A stretch of 64,000 bases of DNA, from assembly GCA_013360215.1 (NCBI GenBank), contig JABWCP010000004.1, positions 186,001 through 250,000 of the forward strand, written 5' to 3'. Below, piece after piece: positions 36,166 through 45,118 of the stretch. The number at the start of each line of letters is the position of its first letter. The stretch's first letter is position 1. The DNA is from a bacterium. Lineage in GTDB: Bacteria; CLD3; SB21. Position numbers and translations under genes: made by a program. Below the pieces are notes generated by a model. That model was given only the letters and a program-made list of their open reading frames with translations. It made no database searches and was not told where the DNA came from.

Positions 36166-36948
36166 ATGTCTTACAAAAACATTTTATTCGAAGTAAAAAA
36201 CAAGATTGCTTATCTGACAATTAACAGGCCGGATAAACTAAATGCATTGAATACGGAAACATTCATGGAAATCATGGATGCGATGAAAAAAGCTAATGAG
36301 GATGCCTCCGTAAGCGGCGTCATCGTTACGGGTAGCGGAGAAAAAGCGTTTGTTGCCGGCGCGGATATTTCTGAACTTGCCGTACAAACACCGGTAACGG
36401 CCAAAGAATTTGCCCTCCGAAGCGAAGTGGTTCTTTGTTACATCGAACGGATGCACAAACCGGTTATAGCCGCGATCAACGGTTTTGCGCTAGGCGGCGG
36501 ATGTGAGTTTGCGATGGCATGCCACATGCGCATCGCTTCCGAAAATGCAAAGTTTGGGCAGCCGGAAGTGAATCTCGGTCTTATCGCCGGTAATGGCGGT
36601 ACGCAACGTTTACCGCGCCTTGTCGGCAAAGGGCGTGCGATCGAAATTCTTTGTACAGGCGATATGATTTCAGCTGAAGATGCATTCCGGATGGGCTTGG
36701 CAAATCGTATAGTCAAAAAAGAAGAACTGATACCGACGTGCGAAAAAATCCTGCAAACGATCGCTTCAAAAGCACCGGTAGCCGTGAAACTCACGCTCGA
36801 AGCCGTTCAAAGCGGAATGGAAATGACATTGGCTGAAGGTCTTAATTTTGAGGCCAATTTATTCGGACTTGTATTCAGCAGCGATGATATGAAGGAAGGA
36901 ACCAAGGCGTTTTTGGAAAAACGAAAAGCCAATTTTCAGGGTAAATAA
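36166..36948 (+). CDS. Enoyl-CoA hydratase/isomerase (crotonase family)
   Basis: A 260-residue crotonase. The oxyanion-hole segments are EKAFVAGADISEL and INGFALGGGCEFAMAC, and the two catalytic glutamates of hydratases are present in GGGCE and Q-P-E-V-N-L-G, followed by GGTQRLPRLVGKGRA. It most likely hydrates trans-2-enoyl-CoA in beta-oxidation or a related acyl-CoA pathway. A strong terminator follows. The thiolase gene near 49 kb could act in the same pathway, but they are not adjacent. Confidence 0.9.
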   Translation: MSYKNILFEVKNKIAYLTINRPDKLNALNTETFMEIMDAMKKANEDASVSGVIVTGSGEKAFVAGADISELAVQTPVTAKEFALRSEVVLCYIERMHKPVIAAINGFALGGGCEFAMACHMRIASENAKFGQPEVNLGLIAGNGGTQRLPRLVGKGRAIEILCTGDMISAEDAFRMGLANRIVKKEELIPTCEKILQTIASKAPVAVKLTLEAVQSGMEMTLAEGLNFEANLFGLVFSSDDMKEGTKAFLEKRKANFQGK

Positions 36949-36967
36949 ACAACACATTAAATATGTT

Positions 36968-37005
36968 AAAACTGCCGCAGTTGCACATAAATTGCGGCAG
37001 TTTTT
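36968..37005 (+). terminator. Rho-independent terminator after the crotonase gene
   Basis: A 12-bp perfect stem (AAAACTGCCGCA with TGCGGCAGTTTT) encloses a 13-base loop and ends in a T-run. It lies between the crotonase gene and the small membrane-protein gene. Confidence 0.92.
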
Positions 37006-37017
37006 GTTAGGTGGACG

Positions 37018-37572
37018 ATGAATTTACTAATAACAGTATCGTTTTGTCTGATGTTATCAGCTCTTCTGTATTTTATTACCGGCCGTAAGTTGGAATTAAA
37101 AAATAGAAAAATATGGCTTGGCAGTATGACCGTCGTTCTCCTGTTGGCAACAAGTGTTATGTTTTTTGCGCAAAAGGAATTGGATAACTATCAGGCGTAT
37201 CGGGCGTGGTTGCCGACGCCTGCGCGTGTTATTTCTGCGCAAGTTGTAGGGAAAAGGGCTTTCAGACCGGAAATTATTTATACATATACGGTAAACGGTT
37301 TTTCGGTAACTGATACGACCGATATGGAAGTTCCCGGATTTGGGAGCAAATCTAACCGGTTTAACGTAGCAAGAAATGAAGTAGCTTCCGTGAGAGAAGA
37401 TTCGACGTTTGTTGTTTATTATAATCCGGCAAATGTGGTTGAACACCTTTCACATATACGTCCTCCCCATACGATCTATATAATGTATTCAACCGGAGGA
37501 TGCTTTTTTATAGCAGGAAGCTATATTTTTCTTGTCGGATTATTTCAAACTAAAAAAAATAAACTGGATTAA
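37018..37572 (+). CDS. DUF3592-like membrane protein
   Basis: Two N-terminal hydrophobic segments (LLITVSFCLMLSALLYFITG and WLGSMTVVLLLATSVMFFA) and one near the C-terminus flank an extracytoplasmic beta-rich domain. That domain shows the WLPTPARVISAQV, IIYTYTVNG and DSTFVVYYNPANVVEHLS pattern of DUF3592-type proteins. No function is established for the family. It starts just after a terminator with a GGTGGACG ribosome-binding region, so it probably has its own promoter within the preceding coding region or relies on readthrough. Its 3' end is 3 bases from the convergent thioredoxin-like gene. Confidence 0.65.
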   Translation: MNLLITVSFCLMLSALLYFITGRKLELKNRKIWLGSMTVVLLLATSVMFFAQKELDNYQAYRAWLPTPARVISAQVVGKRAFRPEIIYTYTVNGFSVTDTTDMEVPGFGSKSNRFNVARNEVASVREDSTFVVYYNPANVVEHLSHIRPPHTIYIMYSTGGCFFIAGSYIFLVGLFQTKKNKLD

Positions 37573-37575
37573 GCA

Positions 37576-38043
37576 TCATTTGGCTTTCAAAAAATCTTCG
37601 TAACTGACAGTGTAATATTTTTTTTCGGCCATATATTTTAAAATATTCAAAAAATCATCGGATTGAATATATCCCGGTACCATCGTGATCATTTTCCCGT
37701 TGGATTCGAAAAATGCTGTAGCCGGGTAGCCCGTTACCTGCATACTTTGCGCAAAAGCCGCCGCCGGATATTGTTCTCCTTCGTAGCTCACCGGTCCGTC
37801 CGTTTCAGGGTTCATTCGTATCAGCACAAAATTTTCGCGTAGGTATTTTACAACACGCGGATCGGAATAGGTATCCTGATCCATTTTTTTACACCATCCG
37901 CACCAATCCGTATAAACATCAATCAATATAGCTTTGTTTTCTTTAGCCGCTAAAGCAAGACCTTGATCAAATTTATGCCAAACCAAATCATTTGTGTTAG
38001 AATTCACAGCCAAAATTAAATGAAGCCAAACTATATAACTCAT
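37576..38043 (-). CDS. Exported thioredoxin-fold protein with CGWC
   Basis: The redox motif is D-W-C-G-W-C-K-K, followed by the cis-proline region G-Y-P-A-T-A-F-F of the thioredoxin fold. The pattern matches the thioredoxin_7/DUF255-type subgroup, in which the fold begins with a helix (WHKFDQGLALAAKENKAIL). A hydrophobic start (YIVWLHLILAV) suggests export. It probably handles periplasmic disulfides; the partner is unknown. AGAGG precedes the ATG. It is downstream of the large protease/propeller gene on the same strand. Confidence 0.78.
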   Translation of the reverse strand: MSYIVWLHLILAVNSNTNDLVWHKFDQGLALAAKENKAILIDVYTDWCGWCKKMDQDTYSDPRVVKYLRENFVLIRMNPETDGPVSYEGEQYPAAAFAQSMQVTGYPATAFFESNGKMITMVPGYIQSDDFLNILKYMAEKKYYTVSYEDFLKAK

Positions 38044-38108
38044 AAATCCTCTTTAAATGATTCTTAGATTAGAACGAAATGATCGATAATGTATTCCTGT
38101 TAATAAAA

Positions 38109-40985
38109 CTAAAATTGTCCCGTGAGCGTAATTACAATTTGAGGCTGAGCATGTTTGTTGTCGTCGGTGTTCTTTTTATCAAAGGCATATGCATAGCGAT
38201 AACCGACGCTAAACTCGACGGGTAAGGTAAAAAAATGCATATTGGCATATCCTCCCGCTCCGGCAGACCGATATTTGGTTTTGACGTTGGGTCCGGAATA
38301 ATCTTGCCCGATTCCGTAGTCACCAAAAACATCAGCATAAATCCGTTTGATATAAAACATGGCTAAAAAATCCGTATCGGGATACATAAGCGGAACAGTA
38401 TAAGTCGCCCCCAATTTCTTAATAGCATCGTGGTAAATGTACGAATAACTGCGCGGAAAAATCATCCAGCTTGCGTATCTGTAGTTGGCTCCGGTTTTCT
38501 GTCTTTCAAATTGACCTTGCATCCATCCACTGTGGCGTTTTAGTAAACCCGGGAAAAACAGATCACCTTGGGCAAAAAATTGACTCCCGTTATAATGATC
38601 TTTAAAAGGTGATTTGCTATACGTTATCCAAATGCGCTGACCCCACTGTGGATAGACATAAGCTGCCGGTTGTGTTGCGTTATAATAGAAGCCCGAAAAA
38701 AAGATACTTCGCATAACGCCATTGTTTTGATCAAATGCGAAAGAGATTTTTTGGTCGGAAATTTTTGTATATGAAAAACCGGTTGATGCTGAAAAATAAC
38801 GTTGCCATCCTTGGCTCGAAAAATTGAGTGGTAATCGCAATGCTGCGCTTAAGCTTTTTTCATTCCATCCGTACCACTTCAGTTTTTCAGTTTTTTTACC
38901 GTCTTTGATAGTAGTAACGGTATATGTAGATGAACGCGAACCGAGTCTAGCGGTAATATCCGCAATCGGATAAAAACCACCGTACGACGCGCCCACTTCA
39001 CCGCCGGATGTTTTTTCATTGCGATCATAATTGTAGGATGCCGATAAACGCGTCGTGGACATGATGTTTTGGGAAAATACGGACAAGCCATATTGTCTGG
39101 GATTCAGTGTAGGCGACCATGAATGTATGTTGATCAGATCGGATAGGGAGTTGTAGCTTTTAACGGCGAAGGTACCCGGTGTTATGCTATCAAAACGGAT
39201 GGGTCCAAGTTCTTGTTTGAGCAAGGGTTCATAATAACCGTCATTTTTACGGGACAGGATATCTATGCTTGTCCAGCGATTGGTATCCAAAAGTAAAGAA
39301 CAAGCAATGTAGCCGTCTACATTATATTCATCGAATAATAATTTATTACCGCCGGAAACAAACGGATTGAAAGCGCCTAACGAGCTGTGCGTGATTTGTT
39401 TCCATGTGCGATCGTTTTTATGTATGGCAAAAATATTATCGACACCGTCAAAGTGAGCATTCAAAAGTATCCAGTCGTTCCAAATGACAGGATTAGTATA
39501 GTTCATCGTATGTTGAGGGGGCAGCACATCGGTTGTGGTGCTATTTTCGACATCCATAAGAGTAACGCCTTTCCCATCGTGCAAGGTTTGACGTACATAA
39601 ACTATATGCTTGTTATCGGAAGACCAGGACGGGTTAATAATCATATCGTTATTAGGATTGGAAAGTTTTTTTATAATGCTACCGGTTTGTGTATCAAACA
39701 ATATCATTGAAGACTGATTACTGCGGCTGTGTTCCACAGCGGCAAATTTTTGACCGTCCGCTGACATCGCAACATAGGTGAGTCGTGTGTTAGTTAAAAG
39801 AGTTTGAGTTTTTCGAGTAGTGGCGTCCCAGGCGACAACACGACTGCCATTTTTAAGTCCCCATCGCAGATCCCAATCAGGGTCAACCCAAATAACTTTG
39901 TTTTGTGATGCGCTGAAATTACCAGACCATGTTGATCGCGTGATATGAGAAATTGTTCCATCCGTCGTTTTTATTTTTATACCGGGGGCTTCACCGAGAT
40001 TGTAATCAAAAAAAACTAGAGAGCCGTCCGTCAAAGCTTTTGGATTGTTTGGGAACGGATTCATAAATCCATTGTCGTGGCGAACTTCGATCGTTGTCAG
40101 GTCTGATTTGTAAGAAGGTTCCTGAGTTGACCACAAATCTTTGAGTTCTTGTGACATGTTTTCAAATGTATTCGGCGCACCGTTCCCTGTTTTGGCTTTC
40201 ATAGCCCAGGAAAAAGTATAAAAAAACGGAAAATTGGAATTGCGGCGAAGAATATCAGACCACATATCGGATCCGTGGTGACGCTTGACGTACGAAGTCA
40301 TATAATAGCCCATTTCGTAAGCGCCGCCGAAATAGTTTTTGTAGGAACCCATAAGCATCTGATAATAATTTTGCTGTGGACCGCGTAATAACATAGTTCG
40401 CATCGGCATATTAAACGAAGGAAGGCGTCCGCGACCGCTTTGTGTTAGTGCCGTTTCCGTTCCTGTCGCATCACCTTCCCAATACCATGACGGTACGCTC
40501 AAAAAACTTGCGGCCAAAGTTCCTGTTTCGCCGAATAAACCATACATCAAAGCTATGAGACCCCGATTCATTTTATCAAATTGAACGACATGCCGAAATT
40601 CATGAACCGAAAGAAGATTATACCAATCATTGGTTCCGGTAAAAGCGGTTTGAGGAGGCGTGTTGTACCATTCGCTTCGTCGAGGTGCAAGCGTCACAAA
40701 TCCGTTTGAAATAATATTTTGATTGTGAAGAATAACGGTAATTCTATGCGGCTTCTTCTTTAATGAATGGGAAACCGGTTCATATAAATACTCAAGTGTT
40801 GTGGCTACACGTTGTGCATCTTGGGTTATTTCTTCAGGAAAAACAACGCGGAAGTGTTTCGTTTCAATTTCTTTCCATGCAATGCCGGGCGGATTTTGTT
40901 CGGTTCCCAAAGGTAAAATTTGTGCCGATAGATGCGAGCACAAAAAAAAAGCAACGACATGACAGATGAGATAACGCGTTTTCAT
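38109..40985 (-). CDS. Tripartite secreted protein: gluzincin-like protease, TolB-like propeller, beta-barrel
   Basis: A signal peptide (ICHVVAFFLCSHLSAQ) leads to a zinc-metalloprotease-like domain with H-E-F-R-H at residues 128-132 and a candidate third ligand in W-Y-W-E-G-D at 170, about 40 residues later as in gluzincins. The middle (about 300-620) has repeated TolB/WD40-like strands such as INPSWSSDNKHIVYVRQT. The last 300 residues have alternating amphipathic strands and many aromatics, and the chain ends in phenylalanine, as outer-membrane beta-barrels do. I infer a surface or periplasmic protease domain anchored by a barrel. The substrate is unknown. Confidence 0.65.
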   Translation of the reverse strand: MKTRYLICHVVAFFLCSHLSAQILPLGTEQNPPGIAWKEIETKHFRVVFPEEITQDAQRVATTLEYLYEPVSHSLKKKPHRITVILHNQNIISNGFVTLAPRRSEWYNTPPQTAFTGTNDWYNLLSVHEFRHVVQFDKMNRGLIALMYGLFGETGTLAASFLSVPSWYWEGDATGTETALTQSGRGRLPSFNMPMRTMLLRGPQQNYYQMLMGSYKNYFGGAYEMGYYMTSYVKRHHGSDMWSDILRRNSNFPFFYTFSWAMKAKTGNGAPNTFENMSQELKDLWSTQEPSYKSDLTTIEVRHDNGFMNPFPNNPKALTDGSLVFFDYNLGEAPGIKIKTTDGTISHITRSTWSGNFSASQNKVIWVDPDWDLRWGLKNGSRVVAWDATTRKTQTLLTNTRLTYVAMSADGQKFAAVEHSRSNQSSMILFDTQTGSIIKKLSNPNNDMIINPSWSSDNKHIVYVRQTLHDGKGVTLMDVENSTTTDVLPPQHTMNYTNPVIWNDWILLNAHFDGVDNIFAIHKNDRTWKQITHSSLGAFNPFVSGGNKLLFDEYNVDGYIACSLLLDTNRWTSIDILSRKNDGYYEPLLKQELGPIRFDSITPGTFAVKSYNSLSDLINIHSWSPTLNPRQYGLSVFSQNIMSTTRLSASYNYDRNEKTSGGEVGASYGGFYPIADITARLGSRSSTYTVTTIKDGKKTEKLKWYGWNEKSLSAALRLPLNFSSQGWQRYFSASTGFSYTKISDQKISFAFDQNNGVMRSIFFSGFYYNATQPAAYVYPQWGQRIWITYSKSPFKDHYNGSQFFAQGDLFFPGLLKRHSGWMQGQFERQKTGANYRYASWMIFPRSYSYIYHDAIKKLGATYTVPLMYPDTDFLAMFYIKRIYADVFGDYGIGQDYSGPNVKTKYRSAGAGGYANMHFFTLPVEFSVGYRYAYAFDKKNTDDNKHAQPQIVITLTGQF

Positions 40986-41018
40986 AGTACGAATAGATTA
41001 TAATTGAAACAGGGGAGC

Positions 41019-41669
41019 TTAGGGTATAACATATAAAAGTACAGCAAAAAAATGTAAAATACTCCCGCCTAAAACAAACAAATGCCAAACCGCATGGTGA
41101 TAAATCATGCGGTGCATGACATAAAATACTACGCCCACGGTATAAGTAAGCCCTCCGGCCAGTATGAGTATCAGACCGCCCAAGGGAATATTTTCCATCA
41201 TCGGTTTTATTGCAACCAGTGCGACCCAACCCATGACGATGTATAATGTTGTCGAAAGTTTGGGAAATCTTCCTGTGTGAAACACTTTAAACCACACACC
41301 GGCTATGGCTGCGCCCCATACAACACCAAACAGTGTCCATCCCCAAGCGCCACGAAGACTCACGAGTAAAAAAGGGGTATATGTACCGGCGATCAATAAA
41401 TAAATCGCCGAGTGATCCATGATGCGAAAAATTCGTTTTACTTTGGGTTGTGGGAAACTATGATACAGTGTCGAAGCTGAATACAGAAGAACCAATGTTG
41501 TTCCGAAAATTGCCGAAGATACGACATGCCATGCATCGCCGCGTAATGCGGAAAAAGCGACAAGCAAAGTCAAACCGGCGATACTAAGAATGGCACCGAT
41601 ACCATGTGTGATAGCATGAGCTAATTCTTCACCAAAAGAATATTCAGGTTGATCGGTTATAGGTTTCAT
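41019..41669 (-). CDS. Hemolysin III/PAQR-family membrane protein
   Basis: Seven hydrophobic segments and the family's polar signatures are present: ELAHAITHGIGAILSIAG, SASTLYHSFP, FRIMDHSAIYLLIAGTYTPF and the C-terminal MIYHHAVWHLFVLGGSILHFFAV. Members (YqfA, HlyIII and eukaryotic PAQR proteins) have conserved histidines and aspartate that bind zinc and are thought to act as lipid hydrolases. It begins 6 bases after the SDR gene and is probably translated with it. Despite the name, haemolysis should not be assumed. Confidence 0.88.
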   Translation of the reverse strand: MKPITDQPEYSFGEELAHAITHGIGAILSIAGLTLLVAFSALRGDAWHVVSSAIFGTTLVLLYSASTLYHSFPQPKVKRIFRIMDHSAIYLLIAGTYTPFLLVSLRGAWGWTLFGVVWGAAIAGVWFKVFHTGRFPKLSTTLYIVMGWVALVAIKPMMENIPLGGLILILAGGLTYTVGVVFYVMHRMIYHHAVWHLFVLGGSILHFFAVLLYVIP

Positions 41670-41675
41670 AGGCGT

Positions 41676-42407
41676 TTATAATTTTCCGGTTACACGCAAA
41701 ACAGACCCTGTTAGTGCGTTAGATTTTTCAGAGACTAAAAAAGATATCACTTCGGCTATAGATTGAGGTTTTACCCACGTACTAAAATCTGCATCCGGCA
41801 TAGACTGACGATTGGTCGGTGTATCTATAATGCCGGGTACGACGGCGTTGACCTGAATATTATTCCCTTTGTTCTCTTCAGCCATAGTTTCCGTCATATT
41901 GATAAGAGCGGCTTTGGCCGCGCCATAAGGTCCGGCCATCGTATTACCTCTTATACCGGCGAGCGCGCCGATGTTAATTATTTTACCACAACGTTGAGGA
42001 ATCATTACTTTGAGAGCTTCCCGCGAACATAAAAAAGCCGTTTTGAGGTTAAGATCGATCGTTGCGTCCCATGTTTTGGCTTCAACTTCATGTAACATAG
42101 ACCACGGATAAATGCCGCCGACAAGGTTGACTAAAGCCAATAACGAATTGTTATTTTGTGATACGGATTGGAATAATTGAGTGACTTCCTCCTCGCTGGT
42201 CAAGTTAGTTGAGTAAAATGTCCAAGTTTCTTTTCCGGAAACATATTTGAAAAAGTCGGTTTTTTTAAAATTTTCATTTGAAACGCCGCCCGCGCCGACG
42301 CCTACTACGTGATAACCTTCTTCAAGAAGGCATCCACTTAGCGCTTGCCCTAAGTGACCCAATGCGCCCGTAACTAGACACAATTTATTTTGATTAGCAG
42401 AATTCAT
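41676..42407 (-). CDS. Short-chain dehydrogenase/reductase
   Basis: A classical SDR of about 243 residues. The cofactor loop is VTGALGHLGQALSG, the NNAG-equivalent is L-V-N-L-V-G-G, and the catalytic tyrosine and lysine occur in G-P-Y-G-A-A-K, with the serine position reading A-L-A-G-I-R-G, so the usual catalytic serine is not obvious. The C-terminal region (SFLVSEKSNALTGSVLRV) is typical. The ATG at 42407 is preferred over an upstream TTG at 42443. The substrate is unknown. It is coupled to the hemolysin III gene. Confidence 0.8.
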   Translation of the reverse strand: MNSANQNKLCLVTGALGHLGQALSGCLLEEGYHVVGVGAGGVSNENFKKTDFFKYVSGKETWTFYSTNLTSEEEVTQLFQSVSQNNNSLLALVNLVGGIYPWSMLHEVEAKTWDATIDLNLKTAFLCSREALKVMIPQRCGKIINIGALAGIRGNTMAGPYGAAKAALINMTETMAEENKGNNIQVNAVVPGIIDTPTNRQSMPDADFSTWVKPQSIAEVISFLVSEKSNALTGSVLRVTGKL

Positions 42408-42553
42408 TATAGATAAACTCAATATTAAAACTGACAAATCCAATAAGTAATTTTACGAACCACCATCCCAATTAAACGACAGTACGGTATTAAACCAATT
42501 TTAACGGCATCCGTCCAATACGTGTATTTAAAACAAAATTAAGGAGTTTATTT

Positions 42554-43171
42554 ATGAAAAAGATGATTTTCAGTTTGCTGATGATGGGGGCGATAGCTAC
42601 AACCCAACATATCAATGCACAAGAGGCAAGACCGTTGCCGGATCTAGGGACCGGCGAAGAAGTTGATATTTTCTTTTTTGAAGATGGAGAAGGTTTTATG
42701 GCCGATGCACCGATGATGCTTGATATGCCCATGATGAATGTCATTATGGAAGACGAGACGGGTCTCGAAGCAGAGTTTCCACCTATGGGTATGGGTGACG
42801 GTGCGGCCGAAAAAATAGATTTATCCAAAGATCAAAAAGATAAAATCCGAAAAATCAGAGGCGAAACAAAAAAACAAAATATCACGTTGCGCGGAAATCT
42901 TGAGCTGAAACAAATCGAGTTGCGTGAACTTTTGGACGCTGAAAATCCGTCAAAAGAACAGATTGCAGCTAAAGTAAAAGAAATAGAAAGCTTAAAAACG
43001 CAAATGAAAATGAATCATATCAATGCACGGTTGGATTGCCGCAATATTTTGACAAAAGAACAACGTGAAAAAATGGATCAAATGCGTTCCGAAAGACGCG
43101 ATCGCTGGCACGAAAAGCGTGGGCACAAAGCAATGAAATTCAAACGCTTTTTCCATGGCGGTATGGAATAA
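42554..43171 (+). CDS. Spy/CpxP-like periplasmic protein with an acidic, Met-rich leader
   Basis: A signal peptide (MIFSLLMMGAIATTQHINAQ) is followed by about 65 residues unusually rich in Met, Asp, Glu and Phe (APMMLDMPMMNVIMEDE). Then comes a helical domain of the Spy/CpxP/zinc-resistance type: LSKDQKDKIRKIRGETKKQN, LRELLDAENPSKEQI, and LTKEQREKMDQM with the LTxEQ motif. The C-terminus is basic with His residues. The family works as periplasmic chaperones or metal-stress sensors. AAGGAG precedes the ATG, and a terminator follows the gene. Confidence 0.72.
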   Translation: MKKMIFSLLMMGAIATTQHINAQEARPLPDLGTGEEVDIFFFEDGEGFMADAPMMLDMPMMNVIMEDETGLEAEFPPMGMGDGAAEKIDLSKDQKDKIRKIRGETKKQNITLRGNLELKQIELRELLDAENPSKEQIAAKVKEIESLKTQMKMNHINARLDCRNILTKEQREKMDQMRSERRDRWHEKRGHKAMKFKRFFHGGME

Positions 43172-43196
43172 AAATAACCGCCCTCTCTTCTGGTAT

Positions 43197-43227
43197 AGCG
43201 AAACCGTGAAAACGGTTTCGCTTTTTT
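43197..43227 (+). terminator. Rho-independent terminator after the Spy-like gene
   Basis: AGCGAAACCGT and ACGGTTTCGCT form an 11-bp perfect stem with a GAAA loop, followed by T residues. The T-run reaches the stop codon of the convergent Ycf48-like gene. Confidence 0.92.
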
Positions 43228-44146
43228 ATTTGATTAGAATAGTTCCGTTTTGACCCACCGCTATACCTTTTCCGTCATTTGCTGCATAAATATCATATAG
43301 ATCGACAGAGGTTGGAACATCATGGGTATTCCATACATTACCGTTATCGGAGCTTTCTAGTATTATCGATGTGCCTGACACAAAAACTGAACCGGAAGTT
43401 GTAACGCAATCCACACCAAAAAGATTATTGCTCGTATGGCTTGTGGAGGACGCCCATTCTGATGAACCGAAAACTTTTCGAAGCAGGACGCCGTTGTATC
43501 CGACGACTATCATATCTCCGTTTTGGGTTTTGCTAATGCCGCGCAGATGTTGGGTTGTTCCACTTGTTTCGCTTACCCAGTTGCGGCCGGCATTCGTACT
43601 GCTGCGTATTGTTCCATCAAAGCCGACTAAGACAAAATCGGAATCACTTAATGCAAAACATCCGGCCAATTCGGATGCGGTTCCGCTGGTTCGTGATAGC
43701 CAAGTGTCACCTCCGTCAGAGGAATATAAAATCACACCATTTTGACCTGATGCAATACCGGATTTTGTATTTGCAAAATGCACATGCACTAAATGTGAAG
43801 TTGTATTACTAACTTTAACGTTCCAATGTTCTCCGCCGTCGTTCGTACGTAATATTTTTCCGGATTCGCCTACGGCTACACCAAGCGAATCATTTACAAA
43901 ATAAACATCCCGCAGAAATGATGCCGTACCGCTGGTTTGCGATGACCAATCATTTCCGCCGTTGGTTGTTTTTAAAATACGACCATTTGTTCCGACAATG
44001 TACCCCGTAGTTTGGGAGGGCATGGATATACCCAGAAGCACGTCGGTAACGCCCGATTGCATCTTTCGCCATCCTTCGTTATCAGAGGCCTTGTTTGCAC
44101 AACTAGCAATCAATAGCACGGTAATCGGTAAAATTAGGATACGCAT
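43226..44146 (-). CDS. Ycf48-like beta-propeller lipoprotein
   Basis: A lipoprotein signal (ILPITVLLIASC, lipid cysteine near residue 16) precedes six or seven propeller blades. Each blade carries a variant of G-x-I-L-K-T-T-N-G-G-N-D-W and a V-G-E-S-G-K-I-L-R-T strand, the pattern of the photosystem II stability factor Ycf48 and related bacterial proteins. Outside phototrophs these proteins have no defined role, and no photosynthesis gene is present here. The next minus-strand gene upstream is a PAP2_3 gene 90 bases away. Confidence 0.82.
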   Translation of the reverse strand: MRILILPITVLLIASCANKASDNEGWRKMQSGVTDVLLGISMPSQTTGYIVGTNGRILKTTNGGNDWSSQTSGTASFLRDVYFVNDSLGVAVGESGKILRTNDGGEHWNVKVSNTTSHLVHVHFANTKSGIASGQNGVILYSSDGGDTWLSRTSGTASELAGCFALSDSDFVLVGFDGTIRSSTNAGRNWVSETSGTTQHLRGISKTQNGDMIVVGYNGVLLRKVFGSSEWASSTSHTSNNLFGVDCVTTSGSVFVSGTSIILESSDNGNVWNTHDVPTSVDLYDIYAANDGKGIAVGQNGTILIK

Positions 44147-44236
44147 AGGGTTTCCTTTGGTAAGACGAGAAAGGATTAAATTAGGATACGTACTTCACTA
44201 CGGAAGGTTTCACTTAATGTATAGAGCGGAAAAAAG

Positions 44237-45112
44237 TTAGATTGACGGAGGGAAACGGGATTTTAGCGAATGCGCATACCATTTTTCACATAACCAAAAC
44301 ATAACAACACTGACAAAAACACCGGCAAAGACATCTACGACGTAGTGATAAAAACAATAAACCGTAGAAAAAACCAATCCTGTCATAAACGGTAAAAAAA
44401 TCCAGAAAAGATTTCGCCGGTAGCGAAACGCATAATATAAAGTAAGTAAACCGATTGCGACATGGGAGCTGGGAAATGCAGCTCCGGGTTTTTCTGCATT
44501 GGCGTATATCCAATTCATAATTTGTACAAACCATCCGCCGTCTAAAAACCGAACTTCGCGCATCTCCAGAGGGCCGCGTACCGGTGTGAGTATGTATATA
44601 AAATAACAGACATAAAAAGTGACCGTAAAACCCAATAACAAACGAAAATAGTTGGTGTCGCGCTGCGTAAATAAAATAACGCCGAGCGCTGTCGGAACGA
44701 TATAATATGAAAAATAACAAAAATGAATGATTTCGTTGAACCAAAAATTATTCAAGTGATCATAAAGCCATAAATTGGGATCTGTGCCAAACAATCGAAT
44801 ATCCCACTCAATAAATGACTTATCCCAAAACCCTTGAAATACAATTTGGTTGAGCATGCCGGTTTCAATAAAAAAATGAGCATAAGTCAAGATGACATAC
44901 CAATGCCTAAACATACGCAGAGCAAAGACAGGCGTATCATGAAAAAAATGAATGATTGTTGCCCCGGCTAAAATGAATAATAAATGCCACAGAACATACG
45001 ATGTCCACTGATCAAGATTAGCCCGGAAAGCAATAACCATCACGATGATTACAGCCTGATAAAAAAAATAGGCCCAATCCACCGGGTTAATTTTATCTAA
45101 AAAGGTTTTCAT
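44237..45112 (-). CDS. PAP2_3-family membrane enzyme (inositol-phosphoceramide-synthase-like)
   Basis: Six or more hydrophobic segments are present, with the phosphatase-like motifs P-V-R-G-P-L-E, F-P-S-S-H-V-A and F-Y-H-Y-V-V-D-V-F-A-G. This arrangement, with both histidines and the aspartate, belongs to the PAP2_3 group, which includes fungal inositol phosphoceramide synthase and bacterial lipid phosphatases. It either transfers a phospho-head group to a lipid or removes a phosphate. It starts 6 bases after the epimerase gene, in a tight operon with it and with a GNAT-type acyltransferase. Confidence 0.78.
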   Translation of the reverse strand: MKTFLDKINPVDWAYFFYQAVIIVMVIAFRANLDQWTSYVLWHLLFILAGATIIHFFHDTPVFALRMFRHWYVILTYAHFFIETGMLNQIVFQGFWDKSFIEWDIRLFGTDPNLWLYDHLNNFWFNEIIHFCYFSYYIVPTALGVILFTQRDTNYFRLLLGFTVTFYVCYFIYILTPVRGPLEMREVRFLDGGWFVQIMNWIYANAEKPGAAFPSSHVAIGLLTLYYAFRYRRNLFWIFLPFMTGLVFSTVYCFYHYVVDVFAGVFVSVVMFWLCEKWYAHSLKSRFPPSI

Positions 45113-45118
45113 TTCTTG

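Noticed and set aside
43226..44146. Photosystem II assembly role for the Ycf48-like lipoprotein
   Set aside because: No photosynthesis genes are present; the propeller family is broad in non-phototrophs.
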